A stretch of DNA of 64,000 nt. It comes from Maratus speciosus (taxonomy: Eukaryota; Arthropoda; Arachnida; Araneae; Salticidae). Below the pieces are notes generated by a model. It was not told where the DNA came from. It did not search any database and saw only the letters and a list, made by a program, of their open reading frames with translations. Every line of letters begins with the position of its first letter. Positions within the stretch are counted from its first letter, which is position 1. Shown here one piece after another: positions 42,714-54,340 of this stretch. Both the position numbers and the translations under genes were made by a program. The stretch covers positions 81,167,292 to 81,231,291 of the forward strand of contig OZ010796.1 of NCBI GenBank assembly GCA_963932465.1, in the 5' to 3' direction.

Positions 42714-42725
42714 CGCCTGACACCA
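42714..42725 (-). promoter_or_regulatory. Primer-binding site, tRNA-Leu type
   Basis: TGGTGTCAGGCG directly abuts the LTR end. TGGTGTCAG complements the 3' end (CTGACACCA) of animal tRNA-Leu. Confidence 0.75.
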
Positions 42726-42834
42726 TGTCGCTTATATAAATATTCATGGCGATAATTTGTTGTGTCTTAATAATTCATATTTAATCACAACAATAGTTAG
42801 ATAATTAAAACACGAAGCTTTATTTCATTCATTC
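42726..42834 (-). repeat. Truncated 5' LTR of the Ty3 element
   Basis: Matches 38301-38400 with a few differences and then stops within the R region, after the AATAAA-like signal. The U3 promoter part is missing, so this copy probably has no promoter of its own. Confidence 0.8.
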
Positions 42835-43077
42835 GAAGCTTAATTTCATAAAACTTTTCTAGTGCAAATCTTCATTAATCGTAGGTGGGATAAAATATAT
42901 CCCACCGCCCCTCAAGGGGTTAAAGGCATTTATTATTGAAATAAGATGATATGTTATGTATTTTTTGTATGTGTATTTTTATTCAAGACTTTTTTGTAAA
43001 AATATTTTATGAATAAATGTTTAAATAATAATTTGTTATGAATAAATGTGTAAATAAATAATATGTCCTAAATATGA
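42835..43077. other. Spacer, no gene seen
   Basis: AT-rich, with a short palindrome GGTGGGATA...TATCCCACC near 42889-42907. Confidence 0.5.
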
Positions 43078-43291
43078 CTAGCGTCTCATTCCTAGATGGT
43101 TCCCTATGGGAGAACGCAAATTGGGATAGTCAACTTTTTCCTTGGGGTGATGTGCAGAAGTGGAGACATCTGTTCACAGAATTATTCCACCGTTTTTAAT
43201 TTTAGAGAATTTCAATTAATAGAATTTTCAATAAAAAGTTTAGAAATCCTCATATAAGAACTTATTAAGCTATTTTATTAAATTCAATTTT

Positions 43292-44049
43292 GGAACAGAT
43301 GTCATAAATTCCCGGGGCCGCCATCTTGGAATTTTTCTTGACGTGAAAATCCCCTTTTCACCAAGTAGTAAATGTCGCCAAGCACCGGTTTATACGCATG
43401 TTAGGCTTAACGAAAATAAAATGTAAATGATAAACAAAACTCGTTGAAGTGGCAATCGCTAAACGTCGTATGAGAGCTACGCGCTCATTAACCGAAAAAA
43501 AAATCCCTGGATTCAGCAATTCTCGCTGTGTAGCACTCTCAAAATTCAGCAGTTCTCGCTGTGTAGCAATCTCAAAATGTACAAAACTCGTAAGGCAACA
43601 AAATATTCATAAAATTATCAACATACTTTAACAGACATCTGCTTTCTTGAAAGCTCAAGCACGAAATACCTGCTAACATCACCGTCATTTTCCAAAATAG
43701 GCTTATGAATACGCACTGTAAACAAACCTCCTTTATTCGTCAAAATTTCCTCGTATTTCTTAATTACTTCAGCAAAAGCGTTTAAACGGACTACAGAACC
43801 CATATTCAATCAAATACATCCAATACATTTAACATAAGAATAATTGACAGAGACATACAACACGATCGCACGAGCAAAACCGGCCTTCTCGCGTACTCGC
43901 AACGCAATCTCGAATGAAAAACGGGGTTGCCAGAACACGTCACGCCAGAACACACACGTCACACGGGGTTCCACATATCGATAAAGATCGCCAAGAAATC
44001 TCAAAACATCCAAGATGGCGGCCATCTGGGAATATACGGCATCTAAGCC
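43292..44049 (-). mobile_element. 758-bp element with 8-bp duplication, Merlin-like or similar
   Basis: Flanked by TCAATTTT (43284-43291 and 44050-44057). Ends GGAACAGATGTCATAAATTC and (reverse complement) GGCTTAGATGCCGTATATTC, then GGCCGCCATCTTGGA on both sides. Ends starting GG with 8-bp duplications occur in Merlin transposons, but I cannot exclude other 8-bp families. Interior is clearly richer in G+C than its surroundings. A minus-strand exon-like frame runs from ATG 43803 to a possible GTATGT donor near 43625. A 34-bp unit is repeated twice at about 43509-43577. Confidence 0.7.
43618..43803 (-). CDS. Unidentified exon-like open frame inside the 758-bp element
   Basis: Starts MGSVVRLNAFAEVIKKYEEI and continues with charged, protein-like composition to a stop at 43618. 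A GTATGT that could be a splice donor overlaps the end of the frame. I do not recognise the family. It may be the first exon of the element's own transposase, a captured host exon, or a chance frame. An upstream frame in the same phase (44025-43810) starts ATGGCCGCC in the terminal repeat and is separated by one stop. Confidence 0.3.
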   Translation of the reverse strand: MGSVVRLNAFAEVIKKYEEILTNKGGLFTVRIHKPILENDGDVSRYFVLELSRKQMSVKVC

Positions 44050-44457
44050 TCAATTTTTAATGCCATATAATTATTAAAATCAAAATGCATATATTTAAAA
44101 GAATATTTTTTTACTTTTTATTTATTTTTTATATTTTTAAAACACGGCATAATTATTTTGGTATTATTGTTTATACTAAATTATAAATAATTTTGTACTT
44201 TCAATTTATATTTTTAAATCACGACATAATATTTGGTTCTAGCGTAAACATTACAACACATATATCTCTTTTCTTTGTAAACAAAGTTTTAGGGACAGAA
44301 ATTACGCATTAAATTGTTTCATTTTTTAACAGGAATTGATGATAAGTCATATCATCAACAACGCTGAAGCAAAAGTATTTTGTAGTCTGCACTCTTTTCC
44401 AAAACTTTGGGTCATATCGCTAGAAGCTGCACCATACTTCTGTGCTCAATGATTAAA

Positions 44458-44516
44458 AAAAAAAAAAAGAAAGAAAAGAAAAAAAAGAAAGAAAGAAAGA
44501 AAAGAAAAGGGGGGGG
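44458..44516. repeat. A/GAAA-rich simple repeat
   Basis: A run followed by GAAA-type repeats and a G run. Confidence 0.8.
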
Positions 44517-44778
44517 TTAAAATTAAAATGAATTTTTAACTTAATTAAAGTTTTAAAAATAGAAACTTTGTATTTTTTCATTCTGACTGATTTTGCAATT
44601 TAAATAAATAATTTATGAATCGTTATTACAAATGCTCAATGATAAAAAAAAAAAAAGATTTTTTTTTAACTTAAATAAGTTTTAAAAATAGAAACTTTGG
44701 ATTTTTTTATAACAAACTTTTTCCCATAATTTACATAAATATTGAAAAGTAAAGATTTCCAGTTTTTTCAAATTCTCC

Positions 44779-44845
44779 CCAGCTTGGATTCGATCTCACG
44801 ATCTACCAAATAGGAGAGAAAAGACATACCACAGAGATACTGGTA
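44779..44845 (-). repeat. tRNA-derived SINE-like head, copy B
   Basis: Reverse complement carries CTGTGGTATGTC and GATCGAATCCAAGC, matching 36812-36882 with substitutions. Confidence 0.5.
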
Positions 44846-45934
44846 TTCAGTCTGAAATAGCCTCAGAGTAAATATTATATAGAGAGCTCATCCCCGTTAC
44901 TTTCGCTCGTAAAAAGTGGGGCCAGGATGACCCACGTGACAGTTGGCATTTGGCGATGAAAGGTTACCAGTAGCAACACTAGTTTCGTCGCTTTATCGCA
45001 GCTCTTGGCAGGAGTGCAGTATTTTTATGCTGTGATTCAGAAATTTGAGAGTTGACAGAAATACAAATCAGTAGTAAAAGAAATCTGAATGTACACCGGA
45101 TATTTATCCTAATGTTTTCTTTATCATGGAAACATTACAAAGAATGGCTCATCAGTGATAAATAAATAATGAAATTATGAAACTTTTATTCAGATAAATA
45201 TGTATGTATATATTTAATTAATAATTTAATCTGTTTTCAATCTTTGACATGGTTTTGTTTATATTTAATTTCATTAGATACTTCTTTTTTTTTTTTATTG
45301 TTAATACAAAGTAAAAAATAGGATAGAAAAAAAAATAAAGAAATTAGATAAGAAGTTTAACTTTGTGTGTTAGAAGGCCAAAGGGTAGGGGGACAAAGGT
45401 GAAATTTCGAGGGAAATGAAATTTAGGTGATGAATTATTTACCTATTATTTTATAATATTACAAACTTAACAAACAGGTCTTTTTTTTTTTTTTTTTTTT
45501 TTTTGTAAATTAAAAAAAAATTAAAGAATTTAATAATTATTTTAATTGGAAAACGCTGATATTACATAAAGGACATTTTAATTGAAAAAAAATGTCAGCT
45601 TTAAACTTTTTGAATTCATGAAATGTTTATTGTTTTTCTTTCCAAAAAAAATACATCTATAACAACACATTCAATTAATTGAAATGTTTAACTGAACTCA
45701 AACTTACACACATAATTTTATTTACAAATTTTGCTTCATTTATGCAAGTTTATAAATAATAACTTAGTACACAACTATAACAAACATACAGGAATTATTT
45801 TACAATACAAATTGCATAAATACACACAAAGTAGTTAGAAATAGAAAAAGTCCAAAATGTAAAATTTCAATTTCAGAAATAATACAATTAAAAAAAAAAA
45901 AAAAGTTATTTGGCTATGCTTAATTCATTTATAT

Positions 45935-47212
45935 TAGCGGTTGCCAACTTCTGAACCTCACGGAACACTAAATTCAAAATTTGAAATCACACGGACTACT
46001 AATAAGAATTTTTTAACAATAAAAATGTATTTGTACAATAATTATCACAGAATGTTTATTTTATTAAAATGAAATGTACCTATTCAATAAAATAAAATTA
46101 TAAATGTGGGGTGTCACTTTCTTGCCTATGTGATTGATACCACTATTTTTTAATAATAATCACCGTCTTATTTAATCATAACAAAAAGCTTCAAAAGTTT
46201 GTTTAATTGTATCAAAATTATTAAGGCTGTTCTCAAATCCAAAAGGGCAACTTTATGACATAAGTTTTAATTCATTTTTGTTCGGAAATGTATGAAAGCA
46301 GCAGATTTGTTTGTGGATGTAACTGTGATGACTATGTAATCGAGCTGTTTCTTCCGTTTTTTTGCAAACGCAATAGATCTTTAAAAAAATAGTGTCAAAG
46401 TGAGCGTTTTGAACCGCTTTTCCGTGCGAAAGAAAAAAATCCACTCAAGAAAGGATGAAAAACATGTTTGTCACGTGATCAAAATCACTTCTAACTCAAT
46501 AGGCAATTTATGGATAAAAAATGGAAAACACAGTTCGATTCCAAATCGCTCCCATGGTCAGGCTTTCCAATTTCATATCTTTCCGTTAAAAAATGAATTT
46601 GTAAATGCGTAAAATAGTTTTGCGCTTGTTGAGCAGAGCAGTTGAGAACAGCCTTAACGTTAATTTCAACCTTACAAAATAATTTAAGCTTATTTAAGAA
46701 TCACGCATTTTGATGTGATATTTATTACTGTTTGTTTAAAATAAGTTCATATACGGAATCAACGACATCGCATGAACACAGAGAGCAGTTCTTATTTCAC
46801 GCTGAGACCAGTATGCTGTGACCCAATCATCAAAATATTTGTTTCGCACAAATATGTAGTTCAAAATTAAGCCAAAATTTTCGTTGTTTTTCCAGTCAAT
46901 AATGCATATTCATATTTTCGGGAGAGTCCAAAATTAATACTTATCTGTGTTAATACAATACAACAAATAAAGCATATACTAAATAATCTCTATTAATATA
47001 ATTACCAATGCCCGCTATAATTTAAATTTTCAAAACTACACATCTAAATTTTTACAAATACAGGAATTTTTTAGAGTATTATCATGTTATCATTAATAGT
47101 TTTAATATTTATAAAGTACAATTATTAATTTAACATTCAAAATCCAAATAATGTCCAAAATTTTCTGAGGAACACCGAAATTTTCTCAAGGACCACCGGT
47201 TGGCAACCTCTG
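45935..47212. mobile_element. hAT MITE-like element with nested TTAA MITE
   Basis: Ends TAGCGGTTGCCAAC and (reverse complement) CAGAGGTTGCCAAC. Flanks ATTTATAT (45927-45934) and ATCTATAT (47213-47220) differ at one base. Both termini keep CACGGAACAC / GGTGTTCC-like sequence. Interrupted by 46225-46653. No coding region. Confidence 0.8.
46225..46653. mobile_element. TTAA MITE, GGCTGTTCTCAA family, copy 2
   Basis: Flanked by TTAA (46221-46224, 46654-46657). Ends GGCTGTTCTCAA and its inverse. Matches 33354-33772 and 56968-57404. Confidence 0.9.
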
Positions 47213-48439
47213 ATCTATATAACAATGAATCCTAACTATTCCGCAAAAAAATCCGTTAATAAATCAAATTATAATCCACAAACTAGTTTTATTAAATGAT
47301 ATATTTAGTTTAAATAAATAAAGAAAGAAAACAGAGTAGTTATATATATATATATATAAAGCGGATTAACTATATGATACCGCACTTCAGTGCTAATTTT
47401 CATTTTCGGTTAATTAACATCAGCTATATCAATATATTAATATATAAATATAGATTAGAATCAAGCTAAGTTACATTGGTTAAAAAGATACTTTGCATTA
47501 AGAATATGCCCAGACTTGTATTTTAAGTTTATTATACAAGAAGGGGTTCTGCACCCCCCCTCCCCCCCGCTATCCCCGAGCGACGAAGCCACTGTTTTCT
47601 TCTTTTATTCGTAATTCTGCGAAGTTTTGAATTTTAAATATTTTGTGTAAAATAATTAAAATACTGATTTCTTGATACTGGCATTATTAATAAGTTTGAG
47701 CGATTAATTAATTTTTCTTATAATTATTTTTTGCTAAAAGTTATGAGTTCACTAAATGTAGCTGCGTATCTTATTAGTATATTAAATTTAGGTAATATTT
47801 AAAGACCTGTTAATACATTTAAAACGTACTTTAATAGCATACTTTATTTAAAGCATAAATTTAATCTAAAGCAAGATTTAAAAAAACAAAAACATAAGTA
47901 TTTAGGTTTTAAAGCGACGAAAACAAGTTTCTTTTGGCGAAAAAAATGTATCGCCAAACACCTTAATACGAAATGTTCTTAAAATTCAAATTAATCAAAC
48001 TCACAATTTTAATATTTAAACTGATAACACTAGATAACGGTATATCCTATTATTACATACATTTATGTTATTAAAAGTAAAATATTTTGTATTTTCATCG
48101 TAACAACGTGAATAAACGATATCATAGTTCCAATGATATCTTTTTAAGACCCTTTAAATATTAATAAAAATAAATAAATAATAAATAGATATCAATGGAA
48201 GGTAACAGAAGTTGTTTTGTTTGATCTTTCTGTGCATCCATAGACACAACAACTTGCTACTGTGATATTTTTGAATCGTAAACATGAAATTGTCTAATAT
48301 CCTCCGTAGAAATCAATGCTATTTGCAAGCTGACCGGGAAGCTTCTTGCCCCGAGTGCCGAGTCACGTGATTTTATCCTGGCTGAAGAAAGTGTCGGAGA
48401 ATTCCCCCTCTAATATATGATTACTCTGAGGAAATAGCT

Positions 48440-49575
48440 TATAACAAACAAAATTTGAAAAAAATCTCAATTTTGTCATTTAATGAGACTATGCCCATCC
48501 CTAGAGACTAACAACAGTCCAGACGAAGCGGCAGTACAAAATGCTGGATGATTTAATCATAAAAAGTTTCTTTATAGATTTTACAGCATGAAATGATTTT
48601 CATATCAGCTCGGCGGCTAAAATCAGAGAGCCCACTTTGACAATGGCAAGCGTATGATACTACAATTTTAACGTTGTATAGTAAGTAGTACATGCCTCTA
48701 AAATATTTCAGATGTTGGAGGCGGAAGTTTAGCATACGATTTAAATACTTATTAGTGAGCAAATGTCTACGAGGACTTGGTGCCACTAAGGTTGTACCTT
48801 CACTTTCAGTACTGAAGAATGAAGGCCTTAGGACGAAAAGTTTTATTTTTAATTTATTCTCAGTTTAAGTATTTCAAGTTTTAAGTACGGTCATGATTTC
48901 TTGTAGATAGATTTTCATCTGTTTTTTTTTTTTTAATGTTCATAGAAATGTATTTCATGCAAATATTATTTATCTTATAGTATTTTATGAATTACTTTTG
49001 AAAATTCATAATTTTTTAATTTTTTAAAAAAAATAATGTATCTGCTTATTTAACTGTAAACTAATTTATGTGTAAAAAAAAATATATTTTTTAACTTTGT
49101 TATCAGTGGCTAGTTTTTACAATTTCAGCATGGTTATGAAATAATGCATCTGTATATATTTTTTAATTTTACTTTTTAAAAATATTCATGAAAATTTATA
49201 TTATTTTGTATATCTTATAAATAAAATTTCTATTGGCGAATCTCAAAACTAATTAAGTCTAAATACCATGCGTGTCAAAAAGCGATAAACAATTAAAGCA
49301 GTAACATTTATAGCTATATATTTGCTAGCCATAACTATAGAAAATCTTTTACATACAGTTTACTTCAAAAAGTTCAAACAATGCATCGTTTATCGTCTCG
49401 GAATAAAAAGTGCCACCTTACGTTTCAAATGTGTTTTTATTATGATAAATAAAGTTAAATACTTGTAAATTAAGTCAATGGTAAGAATATTGATTTGTTT
49501 CAATAAAAGTAAAAAAAAAAAAAAAAGAAAGAAAGAAAAAAAAGAAAGAAAGAAAGAAAACTGTCATCATATATG
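48440..49575. other. AT-rich spacer, no gene seen
   Basis: No bounded element or coding region recognised; simple A/GAAA repeat at about 49511-49560. Confidence 0.5.
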
Positions 49576-49583
49576 CAATAGAT

Positions 49584-49740
49584 CAGTGTTGCCAGTGGGC
49601 TACTTTTTTTAAAAACTCAGATTTCTTAATTTGCACCACTTTTTTGAAATAGTAAAATTCGCCTTATTTAATGACAGATTAATTAAGGCGAAAACAAGGG
49701 GAATTTTATCATTTAAAAAAGTAGCCCACAGGAAACACTG
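49584..49740. mobile_element. Palindromic hAT MITE, CAGTGTTGCCAG family, copy 1
   Basis: Ends CAGTGTTGCCAGTGGGCTAC and (reverse complement) CAGTGTTTCCTGTGGGCTAC. Flanks CAATAGAT and CAGTAGAT differ at one base. Related to 52353-52541 and 62920-63105. Confidence 0.82.
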
Positions 49741-50104
49741 CAGTAGATGTGTTCCATATAATGCAAAAAGATCGCTTTAAAAGTTAAGGAGATAAATCTT
49801 AATTAATCACATTAATGTTTAAAATATATGCCGGTATTTTTTTATTACAGGGGTCTTGTCGCGAGAGAGAAAACGGCGAATTTTAATGCGGCGAAAAAAG
49901 CAAAATATTTAAAAACACTTTTTGGCAAATAATGAGCCAAAAATTAATGAAAAAATATATTCAGGAATAGCATTCTATTAGTATCTATTTAAAATATACA
50001 TACGGAATTATTGGTGTCTCTTTTGAGTCACTACGTATAATGGAAATCAAGGATTTTTCTTTTCTTTTTTAAGAAGTAAATAATTTTATTTTAATAATAA
50101 TAAA

Positions 50105-50138
50105 AATGTAATTAACTTGACAATAGTCAAGTTAATTA

Positions 50139-50142
<4 letters not shown>
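50105..50142. repeat. Perfect 17-bp palindrome with 4-base loop
   Basis: AATGTAATTAACTTGAC and its exact reverse complement around AATA, running directly into an (ATT)n microsatellite (50141-50190). Confidence 0.85.

Positions 50143-50190
<48 letters not shown>
50141..50190. repeat. (ATT)n microsatellite
   Basis: About 16 uninterrupted ATT units. Confidence 0.95.
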
Positions 50191-50192
<2 letters not shown>

Positions 50193-51463
50193 ATATTCGT
50201 TTAGAAAAAAAAAATCAAATACAAGTATTAAAATATAAATGAAATACCATGCCACTAAAATGTAAACCTTCTAACAAATATATAAGATTAATGAGTTTGT
50301 CTTTAAACAAGTCAAGAATTAAAAAACCCCTTTCCGCGAGAATGATAAAATACATCGAAAATATAGATTATACAGAATGCAGACATTCCAGTTTAGCTTA
50401 GTAGCATTCCAGACTGTTTAGCAATCATACCATGAAGATGTAAATTGTCTAACAAGTACGATTAATTTATCTGTCTGTGAACAATTATAGTATAAAAGTC
50501 CTTTTTCATAGGAATATAGGCTGAAGTGAAAATATCGAATGTATGATGCACCACGGACTTTCCCCTTTTTTACTTTACTTTATAATAAAATATTTATCCT
50601 AATTATATCTCTGTTCAAAAATTTAGAAATAAACTTATTGAGTGGTTATGATCCATGAAAAGTGAGTTATTTAATTAAAAACTGCTTTTAATCCATAATA
50701 CTTCACTTGAGAAATATAACTATTAGATAAATATTTTCTTGTAATACTCATTAAGATTTTAAAAATAGTATTCTTTATGGAAACTAATTTAATGCATTAG
50801 GTTAAATCCGCAGAAAATAATGAATTTCTAATAAAATTACTCGTTTGCTATAATAGATATTTAAAAAATCGTTTGCACGAAATATGCTATCCAGTGGCGT
50901 ACCCAAGTGAGGATGAGGTTCAGTGCACCATTACTATCGAATAATAGCCTTCGGATCTCAAGAAAGGCTCAATTTAAAGAAAATTGACTAGAGAACGGAC
51001 CAATCAGAAACTACAGTATAGAACTATACTTGGGAACGAGGATCTTGATAGCAAAGAATATACTGCTATCTTTGTTAATCCGCGACAAGAAGTGCGCTGA
51101 TTACTTTAATAAAATCTCTCTCGGTATCTGTTTTTTTTTTCTTTTCAAAATTTTAAAGGCAAAAACGATTGACTGATTAAATGAAACTGATTTAAATTAA
51201 AATGTGTCACTGTTATGATATGTATACATTAATTTTAGATAAATATATATTTATTCGCTGTAGCGAAATTTTGGCGATAAAAAAAATGTGTTGTACAAAA
51301 ACTATACACCTAATTACGATAACGTCTTCCCCAGTTTTCGCTAAGTTACAGATAATTACTTGAAGATAGTGGTATATATATATATATTTCAAACAGAGAA
51401 ACAATTATTTAGGATTTGAACTTTTCGGGAAATTGTACCTGAAATTCATACCAAGCATGACGG
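50193..51463. other. AT-rich spacer with a solo hAT-like end
   Basis: CAGTGGCGTACCCAAG at 50892 looks like a hAT terminus but has no partner in reach. Otherwise nothing supportable. Confidence 0.4.
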
Positions 51464-51640
51464 CAGGGTTCGTACACACCAAGGGATTCAGGGAATTTTA
51501 GATGTTTTAGTACCAGAAATTTCGTGAAGTACTGGTCGCTACATCTGAAGGGAGATTTTTATTTCATTAATAAGGCAAATATTACTTTACAAAAATTCTG
51601 GTAACAGGTGCTTGAAAGTCTTTAAAGCATACGAGCCCTG
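51464..51640. mobile_element. Probable hAT MITE, CAGGGTTCGTAC ends
   Basis: Left CAGGGTTCGTAC and right (reverse complement) CAGGGCTCGTATGC. The flanks do not give a clean 8-bp duplication. About 175 bp, no coding capacity. Confidence 0.5.
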
Positions 51641-52119
51641 TGACAATAAAAGACAAAAAGAAATTAAGACAAAAAATGCAAAATGAAATAAATGGAAAGG
51701 ATTTTATTTATAGTGCTGCTGTTGTAAATTAAAAGGAAAAAAGAAGAAGGAAACTCGACAACATGAATCTTTCTAACGACAACACAGAATCATTTTCAAC
51801 AGAAAAATAAGCATATGCAGGGAGAGGGGGGGGGGGGGGGGTACTCTAAATCTTTGAAAAAAGTAAGAATTTTTAAAAACATTGCTGTTAATACTTTTTT
51901 GTTTTATTTTCTTTCTTTCTTTTTTCCCTTTTCTCTTATAGAAAATTGTTTCTGATTATTTAATATTTTTTAATTGTTAAATATTGTTTTTATATGGCTA
52001 TATTTTAATAATTGTCTTGCATAAGAATTTTAATTATTATTATTTTTAGTTTAGCTTATTTTATATTTATAATTTCTATTTTTTTTAACGCAGCCTAAGC
52101 TGCGGATTACAGCCATATC

Positions 52120-52302
52120 CAGGGGTGTAAAAATCTAGGCGCCCGCGGGCAGTCTCTCTCCACTTAATTTTATTAGGTTTCTTCGCTTAAATTTTATTAG
52201 CATTCTTTAAAAAAAAATGTAGACGAAATATTAGACGAAAAATAATGAATAAAATTTAGTGGTGAGAGACTGCCCGCTGGCGCCTAGATTTTTACACCCC
52301 TG
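52120..52302. mobile_element. Palindromic hAT MITE, CAGGGGTGTAAAAATC ends
   Basis: Ends CAGGGGTGTAAAAATCTAGG match inverted on both sides, extending into GCGGGCAGTCTCTC. Flanks GCCATATC and GTCATATC differ at one base. Confidence 0.85.
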
Positions 52303-52352
52303 GTCATATCCGCCCTAAAATCTTGTCTTTCTATTGGTTTCGTACTGCCGGC

Positions 52353-52541
52353 CAGTGTTGCCACATCGGCTACTTTTTTAAAATTTAGATACTTGATTGG
52401 CACCACTTTTTCGAAATCGTAAAATGCCACTTATTTAAAGGCATATCAATTAAGGTGAAAACAAAGGGAATTTTAACGTTTCAAAAATGTGGTGCCAGTC
52501 AAGAAATCTGAATTAAAAAAAGTAGCCCACTGGCAACACTG
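52353..52541. mobile_element. Palindromic hAT MITE, CAGTGTTGCCAG family, copy 2
   Basis: Exact 8-bp duplication CTGCCGGC (52345-52352, 52542-52549). Ends CAGTGTTGCCACATCGGCTA and (reverse complement) CAGTGTTGCCAGTGGGCTAC. Confidence 0.92.
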
Positions 52542-53089
52542 CTGCCGGCGCCCATGCAACGCTCTGCTACTTTTATCTATTGGAAATATTTGAAAAAAAA
52601 TGCAGATAATAATAATTACATATTATTTTTAATCATATCTTACTCTGATAGCAAAAATATAATCAATACAAGGTCAAAATGATTTAAAATATCTCCTTTA
52701 TTGCAGTTTCATACCAAATTTGTAGGCGCCCAAATTCAGAGGCCACAGTTTAGTTAGGCGATACTTTAATTAGCCCCTACATGCATTGCTATCTAAGAGC
52801 TTTTGAATTGAATGGCGTTTTTTTTTTTTTATGTATGTTCTATATACACTCGCTGCCAAAAGTTAAGCACTCAGCGGTAAAAGGCGAAAAAAATCGACAG
52901 GCAATGCTTGAAATGACACGAAATGCGGCAGGAGAGTAGAAAATATGTTTATGCATGAAACAAAACAAAGATTTACATACAAAATGGAAAAAAAATTGTG
53001 AATTTACATAAGTTTTAAGATAAAGTCATATACACGAAGTCATAAGTTATAAGACGAAGTACTGGAGTTATTAAGCAAAACATGTTTAA

Positions 53090-53288
53090 CCCTTTCGCGA
53101 GCGGTGTCCTTAAAAACGAGACCCAATTTATATTTTACTGGCACACAGAATATTTAATTAAAGTTTTACTTTTACAACCAACTTGAAAATAAGCAAGTTC
53201 ATATTTTCTAATAAATTCGTTTATAAATTCTGGTGTCAGTCCATCGTTTCATCAGTTTATACAGAAAATTACTCCGCGCCGAAAAGGG
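53090..53288 (-). mobile_element. TTAA MITE, CCCTTTC family, copy 2
   Basis: Flanked by TTAA (53086-53089, 53289-53292). Ends CCCTTTCGCG and (reverse complement) CCCTTTTCGGCGCGG. Interior matches 1444-1626 and 56404-56593. Confidence 0.78.
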
Positions 53289-53396
53289 TTAAAGCTAAAA
53301 CAAATAAATAAAACCGACATTAATAGGGTGTGCGAGTACTCTTCACATGCATACAATATTTACAGAGTGTGATCATGCTTTCTACGAGGTGATCAA

Positions 53397-54340
53397 CTAA
53401 CGTAAATACAAGTAATCGCCATTACTCCTGTAGAGCACTTTGCAACTCTGTGAGAGTGTCTGGGAGTGGAAAATCAGTGCACACAGCAAGACCGAGGGCA
53501 TCATTTTCAATGGTATTAAATTCGGGTGAGTATGCTGGCCACTCCATACGCGCAATCCCTTCACTCTCCAGGTAGTCTTTGACGAGGGCAGCTCTATAGG
53601 GACGCGCATTATCACCCATTAAAAGGAAAGTAGGACCAACTGCTGCAGCGTACAATGTCACAGTGGGGTCTAGAGCTTCATCCCGATACCGGGGAGGCGT
53701 CATAGAGCCCCGTCTAAAGATGTGCAGGTCGGTGCGATATCAAGACGACATCCCTGCCCAAACCATGAATCTTTCACCTCGGAATGCGTCATATATATAT
53801 GTCATATGTACTGTGGCCGATTGTGTGTGCATACTTCTCTCCAGACTCTTGCACGCTTATCATCTGGTTGCAGGTCAAATCTCGACACGTCCGTGAAAAT
53901 GGCACACAAATCACATGTTGCCGACAACCTTTAAAAGTGCTCCTCTGGATTAGATGAATAGAGAAACACAAACTTGAAGTACCCGGGAGTAGAGTCCATT
54001 CATTTGTAACCTTTGGCACACAGTAGTGGAAGATATCGTCTACCAATGGACGCTGCCATCATAGATGTCGCATGTGTGGAGGCCGCTCTTCAAAAACATT
54101 TCGATTGTCAACAACAACAATATATCGATCATCCGCAGTGTCGTACACCTTGGACGACAGGCAGCAGGTCTTCAAAAAACTGTTTGCCTGGTTGGGAATT
54201 GTTTCCATAATCTTGAAATTACGGAATGAAGAACGCCGAAGGAAATACCAACAGCTGTGATTGATTGTCCCTCTTCAAGGTGTCCGATGACGCGCGAACA
54301 CTTAGAATCTTCCATTCATCTTTTGGAACCCATAGAAACA
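53397..54340 (-). pseudogene. Tc1-type transposase, broken
   Basis: Several frames joined by shifts and stops. The N-terminal third near 54180-54330 keeps the HTH-like VISRLWKQF segment. The C-terminal part (53422-53703) keeps TPPRYRDEALDP, GDNARPYRAALVKDYLE and SPEFNTIEN. These correspond to the second aspartate and the glutamate of the Tc1 DD34E triad; the usual SPDLNPIEN is altered. DDE transposases cut and rejoin DNA at TA. The first catalytic aspartate is not recognisable and the gene cannot work. Confidence 0.85.

Larger units (their letters stand above)
38301..42834 (-). mobile_element. Ty3/gypsy LTR retrotransposon with truncated 5' LTR
   Basis: Minus-strand element. Complete 3' LTR (38301-38545), polypurine tract, pol, gag, tRNA-Leu-type primer-binding site, then only ~109 bp of the 5' LTR (42726-42834). 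The two LTR parts differ at a few positions. Gag carries a frameshift, and gag and pol are in different frames. Pol itself is open throughout. Confidence 0.9.
43078..44861 (-). mobile_element. Element with CTAGCGTCTCATTCC ends, copy B (interrupted)
   Basis: Starts with the same end as copy A and, read on the minus strand, matches A through 43190-43291, 44050-44280 and 44520-44850 (body and tRNA-like head). Interrupted by 43292-44049 and again at 44862. The opposite terminus was not found. Confidence 0.7.
44862..48431. mobile_element. 3.57-kb element with exact 8-bp duplication GAAATAGC
   Basis: Flanked by GAAATAGC (44854-44861 and 48432-48439). Ends CTCAGAGTAAATATTATATA and (reverse complement) CTCAGAGTAATCATATATTA. 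Inner ends share CCAGGAT and a CACGTGAC box. Contains a hAT (45935-47212). No transposase frame seen. An 8-bp duplication suggests hAT or a similar superfamily. Confidence 0.8.

Noticed and set aside
50892..50910. Complete hAT starting at CAGTGGCGTACC
   Set aside because: No inverted partner within reach, so only a solo end.
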